Shown: positions 44,805 to 53,998, counted from the first letter of the stretch. The stretch: DNA of 64,000 bases from Paludibacter sp. (GCA_028710895.1 JAQTTH010000014.1:1-64000), one strand, 5' to 3'. The notes: generated by a model from the letters alone, not told the origin. Made by a program: numbers and translations.

Positions 44805-44954
44805 TTAAATGTTTCAACTGATAGAATAGGAAAACATGTCATCACGAATTGTGATGACAGCAATAAGCAGATCGATAAGCCACGACGCCCTATCGGCTAT
44901 ATAACCCCTGAGCAGGATTAATATCATTCCTATTACTCAATAAACTAATTACAG

Positions 44955-45383
44955 ATGAAAATAAGGATATTACTACTTTTGGTCATTTTCTGTATAACGT
45001 TGAACGCACAGCAAAAAGACACAACGCAAACAAGGTGGAACATTGATAATTGCGTAAACCGTTTCAAAAAAGAGAAAATTCAACCCACTAAAGCGGGTTA
45101 TCAATATTGGTTTGCCGATCCGAACTTTGCAAATGGGCGCTCACTCAAAATGAGTGTTGTAAAACCCGGAGATGCCACTCACCCGCCTCATAAACATATT
45201 GAAGATGAGTTTTTCTTTATTCTCGAAGGCACGGCTAAGTTTTATCTGAATGGCGATTCAACTGTTTGTGGACCGTACACCAGTTTTTATTGCCCATCGA
45301 TGGTAGAACATGGAATCAGAAACGCGGGCGATACCGAACTGAAGTACCTTGTAATAAAAGATTATCCCGTAAAAAAGAAATAA
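44955..45383 (+). CDS. Exported cupin-domain protein
   Basis: 142 residues with a signal peptide (1-18, cleavage after LNA/Q). The cupin motifs are present: PPHKHIEDEFFFILEGTAKFYLNG (first motif with two histidines and a glutamate) and YCPSMVEHGIRNAGDTELKYLVI (second motif with a histidine). These would bind a metal, likely in the periplasm; the reaction is unknown. The LD-carboxypeptidase gene begins one base after its stop, so the two are co-transcribed. Confidence 0.87.
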   Translation: MKIRILLLLVIFCITLNAQQKDTTQTRWNIDNCVNRFKKEKIQPTKAGYQYWFADPNFANGRSLKMSVVKPGDATHPPHKHIEDEFFFILEGTAKFYLNGDSTVCGPYTSFYCPSMVEHGIRNAGDTELKYLVIKDYPVKKK

Positions 45384-45384
45384 A

Positions 45385-46278
45385 ATGACTCCCCAATTCT
45401 TACAACCCAACGATCAAGTCCGCATAGTTTCTCCATCCGGTTCAATAAATCCGGATTTCATCGACGGTACAAAAATTACACTTACCTCCTGGGGGCTTGA
45501 AGTTACCGAAGGTGCATTTGCCCGTACAGAATTCGGACGGTTTGCAGGAACACAGGAACAACGCATTGCCGATTTACAACAAGCTTTGGACGACTCATCG
45601 GTAAAAGCTATTCTGTGCAGCCGGGGTGGTTATGGCCTTGCCCAAATTATCGACAAACTCGATTTCTCGAAATTCATAGTAAGTCCGAAATGGCTTATTG
45701 GATTCAGTGACATTACAATTTTGCACAACACCATTACAAATTTGGGGGTTTCATCCATTCATGGCATTATGGCGAAACATCTGACGGAGTTGCCTGCCGA
45801 TTCCGATCAGGTACTGCACCTGAAAGAAATGCTGTTCGGAGAATTCCCAACCTATACTATTTCAGGTCATCCTTTAAATCGTCAGGGAAAAGCCGAAGGC
45901 AAATTAATTGGTGGCAATCTATCGGTTTTAATGGGGTTACGGGGCAGTAAGTACGATTTGCCTTATAAGGACAATGTCCTTTTTATCGAAGACATTGCCG
46001 AAAAGCCCTACCACATCGACCGCATGATGCAGAATCTTCGTTTTAGCGGGGCACTATCGGAGCTTGCCGGGCTGGTTGTTGGCCAGTTCAGCGATTGTGA
46101 CGAAGATCCACTTATGAAACAAACTATTGCTGAGATTATTGCCGGAGCTGTAAGCGACTATGATTATCCGGTTTGTTTCAATTTTCCGGCTGGCCATGTC
46201 GAGTATAATTTGCCTTTACTTATGGGATCAAAAAACAACTTAAATGTAGTTGGTGACTCTGTAAAATTGCAATTTTAA
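45385..46278 (+). CDS. LD-carboxypeptidase (peptidase family S66)
   Basis: 297 residues. Conserved parts are LQPNDQVRIVSPSGSI, CSRGGYGLAQII, LIGFSDITILHNTI (nucleophilic serine in GFSD), KLIGGNLSVLMGL, FIEDIAEKPYHIDRMM (catalytic glutamate) and FPAGHVEYNLPLLMG (histidine). These form the Ser-Glu-His triad. S66 enzymes remove the terminal D-alanine from murein tetrapeptides during recycling, or process microcin. No signal peptide is present, so cytoplasmic. It begins just after the cupin gene. Confidence 0.93.
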   Translation: MTPQFLQPNDQVRIVSPSGSINPDFIDGTKITLTSWGLEVTEGAFARTEFGRFAGTQEQRIADLQQALDDSSVKAILCSRGGYGLAQIIDKLDFSKFIVSPKWLIGFSDITILHNTITNLGVSSIHGIMAKHLTELPADSDQVLHLKEMLFGEFPTYTISGHPLNRQGKAEGKLIGGNLSVLMGLRGSKYDLPYKDNVLFIEDIAEKPYHIDRMMQNLRFSGALSELAGLVVGQFSDCDEDPLMKQTIAEIIAGAVSDYDYPVCFNFPAGHVEYNLPLLMGSKNNLNVVGDSVKLQF

Positions 46279-46378
46279 TATTTTTATACATTTATGACAA
46301 GGAAATCGGAGGTATGAAAATATATCCCCTTTTTCCTTAAAAAGTGAAAATTGCTCCTGTTTTGTACTTCAAAAATCT

Positions 46379-46386
46379 TATCTTTG
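46379..46386 (+). promoter_or_regulatory. -7 element of the LysM/NlpC-P60 gene
   Basis: TATCTTTG fits TAnnTTTG. The base at the standard -33 position is not TTTG. It is 31 bases before the ATG at 46418. Confidence 0.45.
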
Positions 46387-46417
46387 CAAGTATTCAATCA
46401 TTTAGCAGCAGTTTTCC

Positions 46418-48637
46418 ATGTCTTTTCAAAAACACACATTGTTCATTCTCAGCACCTTTCTATTCATCGCAAACTTCACTTCGAAATTGCATGCTGAAAT
46501 GCTACAACCGTCTGCTTCAGATTCGATACAAACCCATTATTTAGCTCCAACCCAAATTGCAATTACTGATTCCATCGTAAATTATGGAAAAATGTTTCTG
46601 GACAAACCATACCGGTATGGATCGCCCGGAACCGAAAGTTTCGATTGCTCAGGGTTCACTTCCTATGTTTATCGCAATTTCGGGTATAACCTTCAACGGT
46701 CTTCCGCTGAACAGGCTCAACAGTTCGACACAGTTGGTCGAAACCGCCTCAAAACCGGCGACCTCGTGTTCTTCTCCGGCAGTCGCAGAAGCAAACGTGT
46801 TGGCCACGTAGGAATTGTTGTAACAGCCAAAGAAGATGGAAATTTCGACTTTATTCACGCATCCGTACAACGAGGTGTTACTATTTCAAGCTCCACCGAG
46901 TCATATTACAGTAGGCGCTACATCAAGGCAAATCGCGTAATTGCCGGAAATAGCCTACTGGCTGTTGTTCCGGGATTATCGGCGAATCAAAATGCAAACA
47001 CACAGATTGATAATACATTCCCTGTAACTACACCGGTTAAACAATCAACAAAAACGATCCCTGCTAAATACCATCGTGTAAAACGCGGTGAAACCCTATC
47101 GTCTATTGCCGAGAAGTTTGGACTTTCTGTAGCCGAACTAAAAAGTAAGAACGGAATCAGAGGAAGTAAAATCAGCCTGAAACAAAATCTCAAAGTTAAA
47201 GACGAAGAAACCTATACTGTTGTTGAGCCCGTACAACTTGCAACCAATAAACCTACCGAAACACAACCAAGCAGTACCACCACTAAAACCGAGACTGCTG
47301 CTGCAGTAGCATCACACATTGTAAAGAAGGGCGAATCTCTTTTTACAATATCCAAATTGTACAATATGACTGTTGATGAATTAAAAAAAATCAACAACAT
47401 GCTAACCGGAAGCATTCGTCCCGGCCAGGAGCTAAAGCTAAATCAACCAACTACTGTAACAGAAAAACCTGCCGTAGCCAATACAGAACCAACTCCGGTG
47501 AAAGCCACTACCCACAAAGTCATTTCGGGCGAAAGCTTATTCAGCATTGCAAAAATGTATAATGTATCTGTCGAGGATTTGAAGAAACTGAATAGCTTAG
47601 TTGATGGAAAAATTAAACCCGGACAGGAAATAAAGATTACTCAGCCTACCCAAACATTAGCAAGTGCAGCAGAACCAGTGAAGTCTGTAACTGCTGTCAA
47701 AACAATTACCCATAAAGTAAAGAAGGGGGAAAGCCTGTTCCTGATTGCCCAAAACTACAATGTTTCAGTTGATGAACTAAAGAAACTGAACAATCTGACT
47801 GTTGGGAAAATCAAACCCGGACAAACAATAAAGATAAACCAACCAACCGAAACAATGGCAAGTGTTGCTGAACCGGCTCAACCCGTAAGTGCAGTAAAAA
47901 CAATTACACACAAGGTAAAAAGTGGTGAAAGCCTGTTTATTATTGCCCAAAACTACAATGTATCAGTTGATGAACTAAAGAAACTAAATAACCTGACTGT
48001 TGGAAAAATCAAGCCAGGACAGACAATAAAAATAAACCAACCGACTGAAACATTAGCAAATGCAAAAGAATCGGCTAAAACGGTAAGTACGACAAAAACG
48101 ATTACTCACAAAGTAAAAAGTGGTGAAAGCCTATTCCTGATAGCGAAAAACTACAATGTATCAGTTGACGATTTAAAGAAGCTGAATAACCTGTCGGATG
48201 GAAAAATTAAACCGGGGCAAGAAATCAGAATCGGTCAGGGAACAGAAATAGCAGACAACTCTGTTGAAACTGCCAAAACTGAAGCAGCTGTAAAGACCGT
48301 AAAACACAAAGTGACTAAAGGAGAGAGTCTGTTCTCTATTGCCAAAGACAATAATACAACAGTGGAAGAACTGAAGAAACTGAACAATCTTACAACCAGC
48401 GAAATTAAATTTGGTCAGGAACTAGAAATAAATCAGGGGACAAGATCAATTGATAACAATAAATCCAAAGTCGAAACTAAAACCAAAAGCATTCACCACA
48501 AAATCAAATCGGGTGAATCATACTATTCAATTGCCCAAAAATTTGGCTGCACCATGAATGAACTTAAAGAATGGAACAGTAAACTGGGAAGCAAACTCAA
48601 GATTGGTGATGTTTTGGTTATTCAACAGAAAAACTAA
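46418..48637 (+). CDS. NlpC/P60 peptidoglycan hydrolase with eight LysM repeats
   Basis: 739 residues with a signal peptide (about 1-26). An NlpC/P60 domain spans about 50-175: FDCSGFTSYV with C77, then VGHVGIVV with H130 and FIHASV with H147. It hydrolyses murein stem peptides. Then eight LysM modules follow, from about 222 onward; seven open with G(E/V)(S/T)L or similar, separated by linkers rich in proline and threonine. Modules 4, 5 and 6 are nearly identical in sequence, a sign of recent tandem duplication. LysM domains bind peptidoglycan. It is separated from recO by 13 bases, converging. Confidence 0.94.
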   Translation: MSFQKHTLFILSTFLFIANFTSKLHAEMLQPSASDSIQTHYLAPTQIAITDSIVNYGKMFLDKPYRYGSPGTESFDCSGFTSYVYRNFGYNLQRSSAEQAQQFDTVGRNRLKTGDLVFFSGSRRSKRVGHVGIVVTAKEDGNFDFIHASVQRGVTISSSTESYYSRRYIKANRVIAGNSLLAVVPGLSANQNANTQIDNTFPVTTPVKQSTKTIPAKYHRVKRGETLSSIAEKFGLSVAELKSKNGIRGSKISLKQNLKVKDEETYTVVEPVQLATNKPTETQPSSTTTKTETAAAVASHIVKKGESLFTISKLYNMTVDELKKINNMLTGSIRPGQELKLNQPTTVTEKPAVANTEPTPVKATTHKVISGESLFSIAKMYNVSVEDLKKLNSLVDGKIKPGQEIKITQPTQTLASAAEPVKSVTAVKTITHKVKKGESLFLIAQNYNVSVDELKKLNNLTVGKIKPGQTIKINQPTETMASVAEPAQPVSAVKTITHKVKSGESLFIIAQNYNVSVDELKKLNNLTVGKIKPGQTIKINQPTETLANAKESAKTVSTTKTITHKVKSGESLFLIAKNYNVSVDDLKKLNNLSDGKIKPGQEIRIGQGTEIADNSVETAKTEAAVKTVKHKVTKGESLFSIAKDNNTTVEELKKLNNLTTSEIKFGQELEINQGTRSIDNNKSKVETKTKSIHHKIKSGESYYSIAQKFGCTMNELKEWNSKLGSKLKIGDVLVIQQKN

Positions 48638-48650
48638 GCATTCGTTCCTC

Positions 48651-49376
48651 TCAATCAAACAAACTTTGTAACACCGCCAACGAATGCAGCCCGTGGAAAT
48701 CGGGGATATGCAGCCTGTAATACTCAACCATATATTCAAGCAGTTTAAGGCGCCTCTGACGCGACAAAGTCAATTGATGCATCGTTGCATAGTCCGAGCT
48801 CAATAAAGCCGCAAAATCGACAGTAACTTCAGGCAACATGTAATGTGTATGCAGAGGTTTGCTTCGTTGAAAAACGCCATTCATCAAATCAAAGTACAAA
48901 TCTGTCTCCTCATCATCCTGATTGGGTTCAAAACCCAGGTAGCGTGTCAGCTTAAGCAAAAACACCAAATGGAAATTGGCTAACCCCGCTTCGCAACAAT
49001 CAAGCTGTTGAATTGAATTCTCCAGGAAAAGAAACAAGCTTTCATCGGGTTCGGTTTGACGTAACGTACGAAAAAGCATTTCAGATAGAAATAAAGCCAA
49101 CGAATTCTTTACAGGGTCATACGGTATACCCGTAAATTGATGCTCCATGCGCATATCCTTAATCCGCTGTATATCTTTACCCGGAGTATGCGACACATCC
49201 ATTTCCACAATCGACAGTGGTTGTAGAAATGCCGGACGACAGACCGACTTCTTCTTATTTATGCCATGAACCATATACGAAACACGTCCGAATTGTTGCG
49301 TATAAATGGTGATAATGGTTGTAGAATCAGTATGTTTTATCGAGTGTAATACAATTCCGGTTGTTTTTACCTGCAT
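48651..49376 (-). CDS. recO: DNA repair protein RecO
   Basis: 241 residues, normal length. The OB-fold opening (VKTTGIVLHSIKHTDSTTIITIYTQQFGRVSYMVHGIN) is the RecO signature, followed by a helical C-terminal region (FRTLRQTEPDESLFLFLENSIQQLDCCEAGLANFHLVFLLKLTRYLGFEPN). The four cysteines of the classical zinc motif are not complete here, as in many Bacteroidetes members. RecO helps load RecA with RecR. It converges on the LysM gene. Confidence 0.93.
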   Translation of the reverse strand: MQVKTTGIVLHSIKHTDSTTIITIYTQQFGRVSYMVHGINKKKSVCRPAFLQPLSIVEMDVSHTPGKDIQRIKDMRMEHQFTGIPYDPVKNSLALFLSEMLFRTLRQTEPDESLFLFLENSIQQLDCCEAGLANFHLVFLLKLTRYLGFEPNQDDEETDLYFDLMNGVFQRSKPLHTHYMLPEVTVDFAALLSSDYATMHQLTLSRQRRLKLLEYMVEYYRLHIPDFHGLHSLAVLQSLFD

Positions 49377-49519
49377 AATTAGGACTATTTGGTTTACAAA
49401 AGTAAGAAAATATCTGTTCCAAAACAGCCAAACAAGGCAGTATCTCTAAAAATTTCATACTCTGACATATTGACAAATAGCAATTTATGAAATAATTAGA
49501 AATATTTCCACAAAAGGCT

Positions 49520-49550
49520 TTGCCAATTAAAAAAAGTGCCGTATATTTGC
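49520..49550 (+). promoter_or_regulatory. tRNA-Glu promoter
   Basis: TTTG (49520-49523), exactly 19 bases, TATATTTG (49543-49550). It is a perfect match to the Bacteroidetes consensus, 46 bases before the tRNA start. Confidence 0.92.
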
Positions 49551-49595
49551 ACCCGCAATTGAGAGCAACTATTCTCTACTGCAATGACCATAAAT

Positions 49596-49667
49596 GGTCC
49601 CTTCGTCTATCGGTTAGGACGCCAGGTTTTCATCCTGGAAAGAGGGGTTCGACTCCCCTAGGGACTA
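49596..49667 (+). tRNA. tRNA-Glu (anticodon TTC)
   Basis: A complete cloverleaf: acceptor GGTCCCT (49596-49602) with AGGGACT, D arm CGTCTATCGGTTAGGACG, anticodon stem CCAGG/CCTGG with loop TTTTCAT giving anticodon TTC, and T arm AGGGG-TTCGACT-CCCCT. The first base pair is G-U. CCA is not encoded. It shares the transcript with rpsT, 43 bases downstream. Confidence 0.96.
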
Positions 49668-49710
49668 CAAAGAAACAAGAATTTTACCGATTTAAAAAAA
49701 TAAGATTGAG

Positions 49711-49965
49711 ATGGCAAATCATAAATCATCTATTAAAAGAATTCGTCAGGCCGACAAGAAAAAATTGCACAACCGCTATTATGCAAAAACAGCTCGTAAC
49801 GCTGTTCGCAAATTGCGCACAACTGCTGATAAAACTGTAGCTACAGAAATGTTGCCAAAAATCAGTGCAATGCTAGACAAATTGGCTAAACGCAATATCA
49901 TTCACAAAAACAAAGCAAGCAACTTGAAATCTAAGTTGGCTGTTTACGTGAACAAATTAGCATAA
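49711..49965 (+). CDS. rpsT: 30S ribosomal protein S20
   Basis: 84 residues, the standard length. [35 protein letters not shown] is the typical lysine/arginine-rich opening, and the protein is nearly all helical. It binds 16S rRNA in the body of the small subunit. It probably comes from the tRNA-Glu promoter; a strong terminator follows at 49986-50017. Confidence 0.97.
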   Translation: MANHKSSIKRIRQADKKKLHNRYYAKTARNAVRKLRTTADKTVATEMLPKISAMLDKLAKRNIIHKNKASNLKSKLAVYVNKLA

Positions 49966-49985
49966 TAGCTTCTTATTATATACAG

Positions 49986-50017
49986 AAGCCCTTTTCCAAT
50001 TGGAAAAGGGCTTTTTT
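49986..50017 (+). terminator. Terminator of tRNA-Glu/rpsT
   Basis: A perfect 12-bp stem AAGCCCTTTTCC/GGAAAAGGGCTT (49986-49997 with 50002-50013), AATT loop, T run. The 250 bases that follow, up to the next gene, contain only AT-rich spacer and a TTGAATATCATTTCAATAA inverted repeat near 50175-50193. Confidence 0.95.
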
Positions 50018-50269
50018 GTCATATCCACTATTGATTACAAGACACCTCGATTATATAGTATTTCAATATTAAATAATCGTCACAGTTAGCAGAACAACCC
50101 TGCCAGCTATCAGCCAACCTGAATATGCTTTACGAATAGTAAAAACACAGCCTGCAGCATAAAAAAAAGAGCTTATTGAATATCATTTCAATAAACTCAT
50201 CACTAATGTTGCACTTAAAGCTATTTTAAAGCCCCCAGACAACTAAACCTGAATTTCCACAGGGATTTT

Positions 50270-50902
50270 CTAGTCAATTTTATTTTGCGCCAAATTGGAC
50301 TCTTTAAACGTCAGTTTGCAAACCATACGAAAATCTATACTAATCCATTCGCTCACCTTGATTAATCCCATCATTTCAACAGGAGGTTGCAATCCAAAAT
50401 CGCGAATATTTATTTTCTTTCCACCAACAACTGAAATATATTCATTCTGCGTATTAGATGAAACAGGAATAGAATATTGATGTGTGACACCCGTAATCGT
50501 AATATTAACCGATGCATTTCCTTTTGAATAGGCACTCTTCTCGTTACCCGGTAATGTTTCAATGTAATTCAGCTGCACTTTTATAGCAGGATAAGTATCA
50601 GACTTAATCAGTTTTTTAAAATCCCGAAGTGCCATGACATTATCCGATGAAAAATTATTAACCTGAATAGCCAACTGATTTTGACTCAGATAAATTTTAT
50701 TCTGATTTTGACTCGCCGTCATTGTAATGCTGCGACCCAACAATTTTTCACCATTATGAATCAGCCTAAAGCCAACAACATTGGTCGACCCATTTATTGC
50801 AAGCCAGCTATTCTTCAGCAAATCAACCTTTACAGTTGTTTGAGAATGCAATAAGCTTGTAAACAGGACAAGTACCAATATCAGACTATTAAATTTCTTC
50901 AT
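50270..50902 (-). CDS. YceI-like periplasmic protein (paralogue 1)
   Basis: 210 residues from MKKFNSL with a signal peptide (about 1-21). It has the lipocalin-like beta-barrel pattern of YceI proteins: DLLKNSWLAINGSTNVVGFRLIHNG, then DFKKLIKSDTYPAIKVQLNYIET, GNASVNITITGVTHQYSIPV and INIRDFGLQPPVEMMGLIKVSEWISIDFRM. YceI proteins bind isoprenoid-type lipids and are often stress-induced. It is divergent from the canonical family but clearly related to the gene at 52404. It is last in the YceI, porin, YceI cluster. Confidence 0.85.
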   Translation of the reverse strand: MKKFNSLILVLVLFTSLLHSQTTVKVDLLKNSWLAINGSTNVVGFRLIHNGEKLLGRSITMTASQNQNKIYLSQNQLAIQVNNFSSDNVMALRDFKKLIKSDTYPAIKVQLNYIETLPGNEKSAYSKGNASVNITITGVTHQYSIPVSSNTQNEYISVVGGKKINIRDFGLQPPVEMMGLIKVSEWISIDFRMVCKLTFKESNLAQNKID

Positions 50903-50988
50903 TACCTGCTGCAATATACTACTTTTTACTGAATAAACCGGTAAGAAAAACTCTTACCGGTTTATAAAATTTTAATCTTATTCTATTA

Positions 50989-52341
50989 TTAGAATGAAAT
51001 TACAGCTTCAGCGCTCAATCCGTGGAACTCAGCACCATTCAAGATATAATTTACATTAGGAACATTGCTGTATACTTGTTTTGAGTATTCAACTTTAGCC
51101 ATGATGTTTTTTGTAACATACCAGCCACCACTGATTGCCAAACGGCTAACACCAATTTTGTATGCAGGAACAGGAGCAAGAACTGTTGTTGAGTTTGCAG
51201 TACCGGCTGCAGCTGCTACATTCGCAGAAACTGTATTCCAACGACCGCCAACAAAGAAGTTCTCTGCTTTTCCTAAACGAAGAACAAGGTCAGTGGCAAA
51301 TTGATTAGCACTACGTTCTACTTTTTCAGCAGGAGTACGTCCTTTTGCAGATTCAATAGTAGTAAACGATTCAACTGAAAGAACATCTAAAACATTATAT
51401 TTCAGGAACAAGTTACCCATGTAAGTTGTAAGTTTGTCGGTCAAACCTGGGTTGAAACGGCCATTAAATGCAGTTCCGGTACCTGGGGCAGCATTGTATA
51501 AAATTGCTGAGTAATTAGAACCGGTACGGTCACCACCAAACAATGTGTTTGAAAGAGCACCTGAAGTTGTATAAATAGAACCGGTAATACGAGCACGGAA
51601 TTTGTCTGTAATTTGTTTATCATAACCCAATTTTGCAATGAAAGAAGGGTTGTGAAGACCGTTTGAGTATTTATAAGCTGCCAAAGTCGTGTCAATATAT
51701 GCCAAACTTGGATTTAAATTACCGTTGGTAATAGAAGCAACTCCAACAATACCATTGTAGTTAACATCAGCTTCAGCACCAATTTCAGTTGCAAACTCAT
51801 CCATAATATAGTTTTCCATAAATGGATTATAGATTGCATTACCACCATCAGAACGACGGAAGTGAGCATCACCATAGTTAACATCCATTTGACCAACCTT
51901 GATAGAAGTATACTTCATGATGTTATCTAAAACATCCAATTTGATAAATGGAATTTTGTCGAATTGAACATAACCACCTTTTACCCATGTTTCATTGTGG
52001 TGTTTTGAAGCAAGATATAAAGTTACCTGCAAAGTAACACCATCAGCCAAATAGCTATTGATATTCAAATTGGCCATAGACAATGCAAAGTTCGAAGAGT
52101 TTTTGAACAAAGCTTGTGTGTTTTTTGTCGGATCCTGATTTGTTACTTTGTTGCTATTTGTCAATGCAATGTAAGGCATTGAGATAGAACCACCAAATTC
52201 AACTTTTGGACCTGTAAACTGAGTATCAGTTTTCGGAGTTTCAAATACATTAACACCAGTCTGATCTGTTGCTCTCAATTGAGCAAACATTGTGCTACTT
52301 ACTAAGAGAGCAGCTGCTACTGTAAAGATTGATTTCTTCAT
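50989..52341 (-). CDS. Outer-membrane porin-like protein
   Basis: 450 residues from MKKSIFTVAAALLVSSTMFAQ (signal peptide, cleavage after FA/Q); ten upstream codons are probably not used. The mature part is a set of alternating short strands, typical of a 16-18-stranded beta barrel, ending in an aromatic terminal residue (F). Motifs such as YIALTNSNKV, IKVGQMDVNYGDAHFRRSDGGNAIYNPFMENYIMDEF and RITGSIYTTSG resemble phosphate-selective-type porins of Bacteroidetes. The substrate is unknown. It lies between two YceI genes on the minus strand. Confidence 0.82.
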   Translation of the reverse strand: MKKSIFTVAAALLVSSTMFAQLRATDQTGVNVFETPKTDTQFTGPKVEFGGSISMPYIALTNSNKVTNQDPTKNTQALFKNSSNFALSMANLNINSYLADGVTLQVTLYLASKHHNETWVKGGYVQFDKIPFIKLDVLDNIMKYTSIKVGQMDVNYGDAHFRRSDGGNAIYNPFMENYIMDEFATEIGAEADVNYNGIVGVASITNGNLNPSLAYIDTTLAAYKYSNGLHNPSFIAKLGYDKQITDKFRARITGSIYTTSGALSNTLFGGDRTGSNYSAILYNAAPGTGTAFNGRFNPGLTDKLTTYMGNLFLKYNVLDVLSVESFTTIESAKGRTPAEKVERSANQFATDLVLRLGKAENFFVGGRWNTVSANVAAAAGTANSTTVLAPVPAYKIGVSRLAISGGWYVTKNIMAKVEYSKQVYSNVPNVNYILNGAEFHGLSAEAVISF

Positions 52342-52403
52342 TTTACTTGCTTTTTTGTTTTTGTTATTCAAAATAATTTAATTTATAGTAAGAAAATTGT
52401 TCT

Positions 52404-52997
52404 TTAGTTTATTGCAGGACCTTCAAATGTCACACTATATTTAAGCGTAATGCCATCACCCACCTTCATCATTCCCATCATGGCTGTTGGAGGAGTCATT
52501 TTGTAATCAGTCATTTTCAAAGAATAACTGCCTTCGAACTTGTAAACTCCGGGTTTAATCACCTTTCCTACAGATTTCAATACTACTTTTCTAGTTACTC
52601 CGGCAATAGTCAAATTGCCAATAGCTGTAACACTAATATCATTGCCATTAACCTGCAATGAACTTGCATCAGTAAGTTTAAATGTTATTGTAGGATATTT
52701 ATCTGCATTAAAAGCCTCATAGGTTTTAGTATCCATCAGTTTTTCGTTGCTTTTGATACCTTTAACCGGAATCTCAATAATCATAGTTTGAACCTGTTTA
52801 GAACTATTGATAACAAGCTCACCACTAGCCTGAGTAGCCTTACTTTCAAAGTTATGGACATTGGTTGTTCCAAGAATTGTCATGCTAAAAGTCTTTGGAT
52901 TAAGTTTCAGGCTCTGAGCATTTAATACATTAACTGACATCATTACAATGCTAATAAATAGCACAATAACATGTTTTGATTTCATTGTTTTAATCAT
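52404..52997 (-). CDS. YceI family protein (paralogue 2)
   Basis: 197 residues with a signal peptide (about 1-27). The YceI pattern is clear: SMTILGTTNVHNFESKATQASGELVI, YEAFNADKYPTITFKLTDA, ISVTAIGNLTIAGVTRKVVLKSVGKV, YKMTPPTAMMGMMKVGDGITLKYSVTF. It is expected to be periplasmic and to carry a lipid. First gene of the three-gene cluster, with 62 bases before the porin. Three 23-bp palindromes lie upstream (53053-53260). Confidence 0.92.
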   Translation of the reverse strand: MIKTMKSKHVIVLFISIVMMSVNVLNAQSLKLNPKTFSMTILGTTNVHNFESKATQASGELVINSSKQVQTMIIEIPVKGIKSNEKLMDTKTYEAFNADKYPTITFKLTDASSLQVNGNDISVTAIGNLTIAGVTRKVVLKSVGKVIKPGVYKFEGSYSLKMTDYKMTPPTAMMGMMKVGDGITLKYSVTFEGPAIN

Positions 52998-53052
52998 AAT
53001 TTAATTTGTTTGTAGTATTTAGTGTATTGATAGTGTCGTATTTTATACTTTC

Positions 53053-53075
53053 AATCCTATAGGATTTATAGGATT
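53053..53075. promoter_or_regulatory. Rrf2-type operator candidate, site 1
   Basis: AATCCTA, 9 bases, TAGGATT; perfect 7+7 palindrome. It lies 56 bases upstream of the YceI start codon, where a repressor would block the promoter. Confidence 0.65.
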
Positions 53076-53160
53076 TAAGTAAACAAAAAAACTTATAATC
53101 GCATTCTCAAATAATTCATTCTAAATTTCTGCATCTCCATCCCTTCTATATCCACCCCGC

Positions 53161-53183
53161 AATGCTATAACATTGATAGCATT
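53161..53183. promoter_or_regulatory. Rrf2-type operator candidate, site 2
   Basis: AATGCTA, 9 bases, TAGCATT; perfect. Same spacing as the other three sites. It lies about 164 bases upstream of YceI. Confidence 0.65.
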
Positions 53184-53237
53184 TGTTTAGAAAAAAAATG
53201 TCTAGGTTAAAATTCAGCTCTTGTAGCAATAATTACT

Positions 53238-53260
53238 AATCCTATAGGATTGGTAGCATT
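53238..53260. promoter_or_regulatory. Rrf2-type operator candidate, site 3
   Basis: AATCCTA, 9 bases, TAGCATT; same spacing and one mismatch (C/C) between arms. It lies close to the 3' end of the Rrf2 gene. Confidence 0.6.
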
Positions 53261-53318
53261 ATTATGCAAAAAAAATAATCAAATCTCAATCAACTATACA
53301 TATATAACAAAACTACAA

Positions 53319-53765
53319 TTAAGTTGTTTGTTCTGTTATCAATAAATCCTTGCACTCGTAATAAGTATCTTCAATGATCTGTTCAAGATTTTTACGCCTT
53401 AGTATATTTGTAAAATCATCCCTAAATTCATTCCAGTAGTTTCGTCCCTTACAATCATGCAAAGACCGATCGCAATAATTGAGATTATTGATACACTCAA
53501 TAATAGTTATCTGCTCAAATGCAGTATATATATCCAACATACTAATGTCCTTTGGCTCTTTCGTCAATTTATAACCACTTCCTTTACCCTTAGAATTAGT
53601 AATCAATCCCTTCAACTTTAGAGCTGAGATGATTGGATCTAAATATTTCAATGAAATATGCTGACTCTTAGCAATATCTTTTTGTAACACGCCGCTTGGT
53701 TCAGTTGAAATAGCAATCTCTATAATTGTTCTTAGCCCGTACCTTATTTTTGTGTTAACTCTCAT
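53319..53765 (-). CDS. Rrf2 family transcriptional regulator, probably Fe-S type
   Basis: 148 residues from MRVNTKIRYGLRTIIEIA; 22 extra codons upstream (to 53831) are in a promoter-like region and are not used. The winged helix-turn-helix (about 1-85) includes LQKDIAKSQHISLKYLDPIISALKLKGLI. Three cysteines, C91, C98 and C105, stand where IscR and NsrR hold a 2Fe-2S or 4Fe-4S cluster, so redox, NO or iron-sulphur sensing is likely. An operator candidate (53806-53828) overlaps its promoter and three more lie between it and YceI, so it probably regulates itself and the YceI-porin cluster. Confidence 0.9.
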   Translation of the reverse strand: MRVNTKIRYGLRTIIEIAISTEPSGVLQKDIAKSQHISLKYLDPIISALKLKGLITNSKGKGSGYKLTKEPKDISMLDIYTAFEQITIIECINNLNYCDRSLHDCKGRNYWNEFRDDFTNILRRKNLEQIIEDTYYECKDLLITEQTT

Positions 53766-53805
53766 ATTAAAGAAATATTTCCGCAAATATATTGCAAAAT
53801 TTCCA

Positions 53806-53828
53806 AATGCTATCACTTTAGTAGCATT
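53806..53828. promoter_or_regulatory. Rrf2-type operator candidate, site 4 (autoregulation)
   Basis: AATGCTA, 9 bases, TAGCATT; perfect. The -7 element of the regulator is TATATTTG at 53784-53791 (minus strand), so the site covers the -33 position (53811-53814), as expected for repression. Confidence 0.7.
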
Positions 53829-53998
53829 CAAAGCCTCTATTTAGAATAATTACAAATTAAAATACATAAAAAAACATATATTCAAAAATACAATACACTG
53901 ATAACAAATCATTTACATTAGAGAAAAATATCTCTATTAAAAAACATTAATTCAAAAAATACAGCATAAACTAATGAATTACAGCTGTTTACTACAAA

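Noticed and set aside
49596-49667. tRNA-Glu as an integration site
   Set aside because: No integrase, no duplicated tRNA 3' end and only housekeeping genes on either side.
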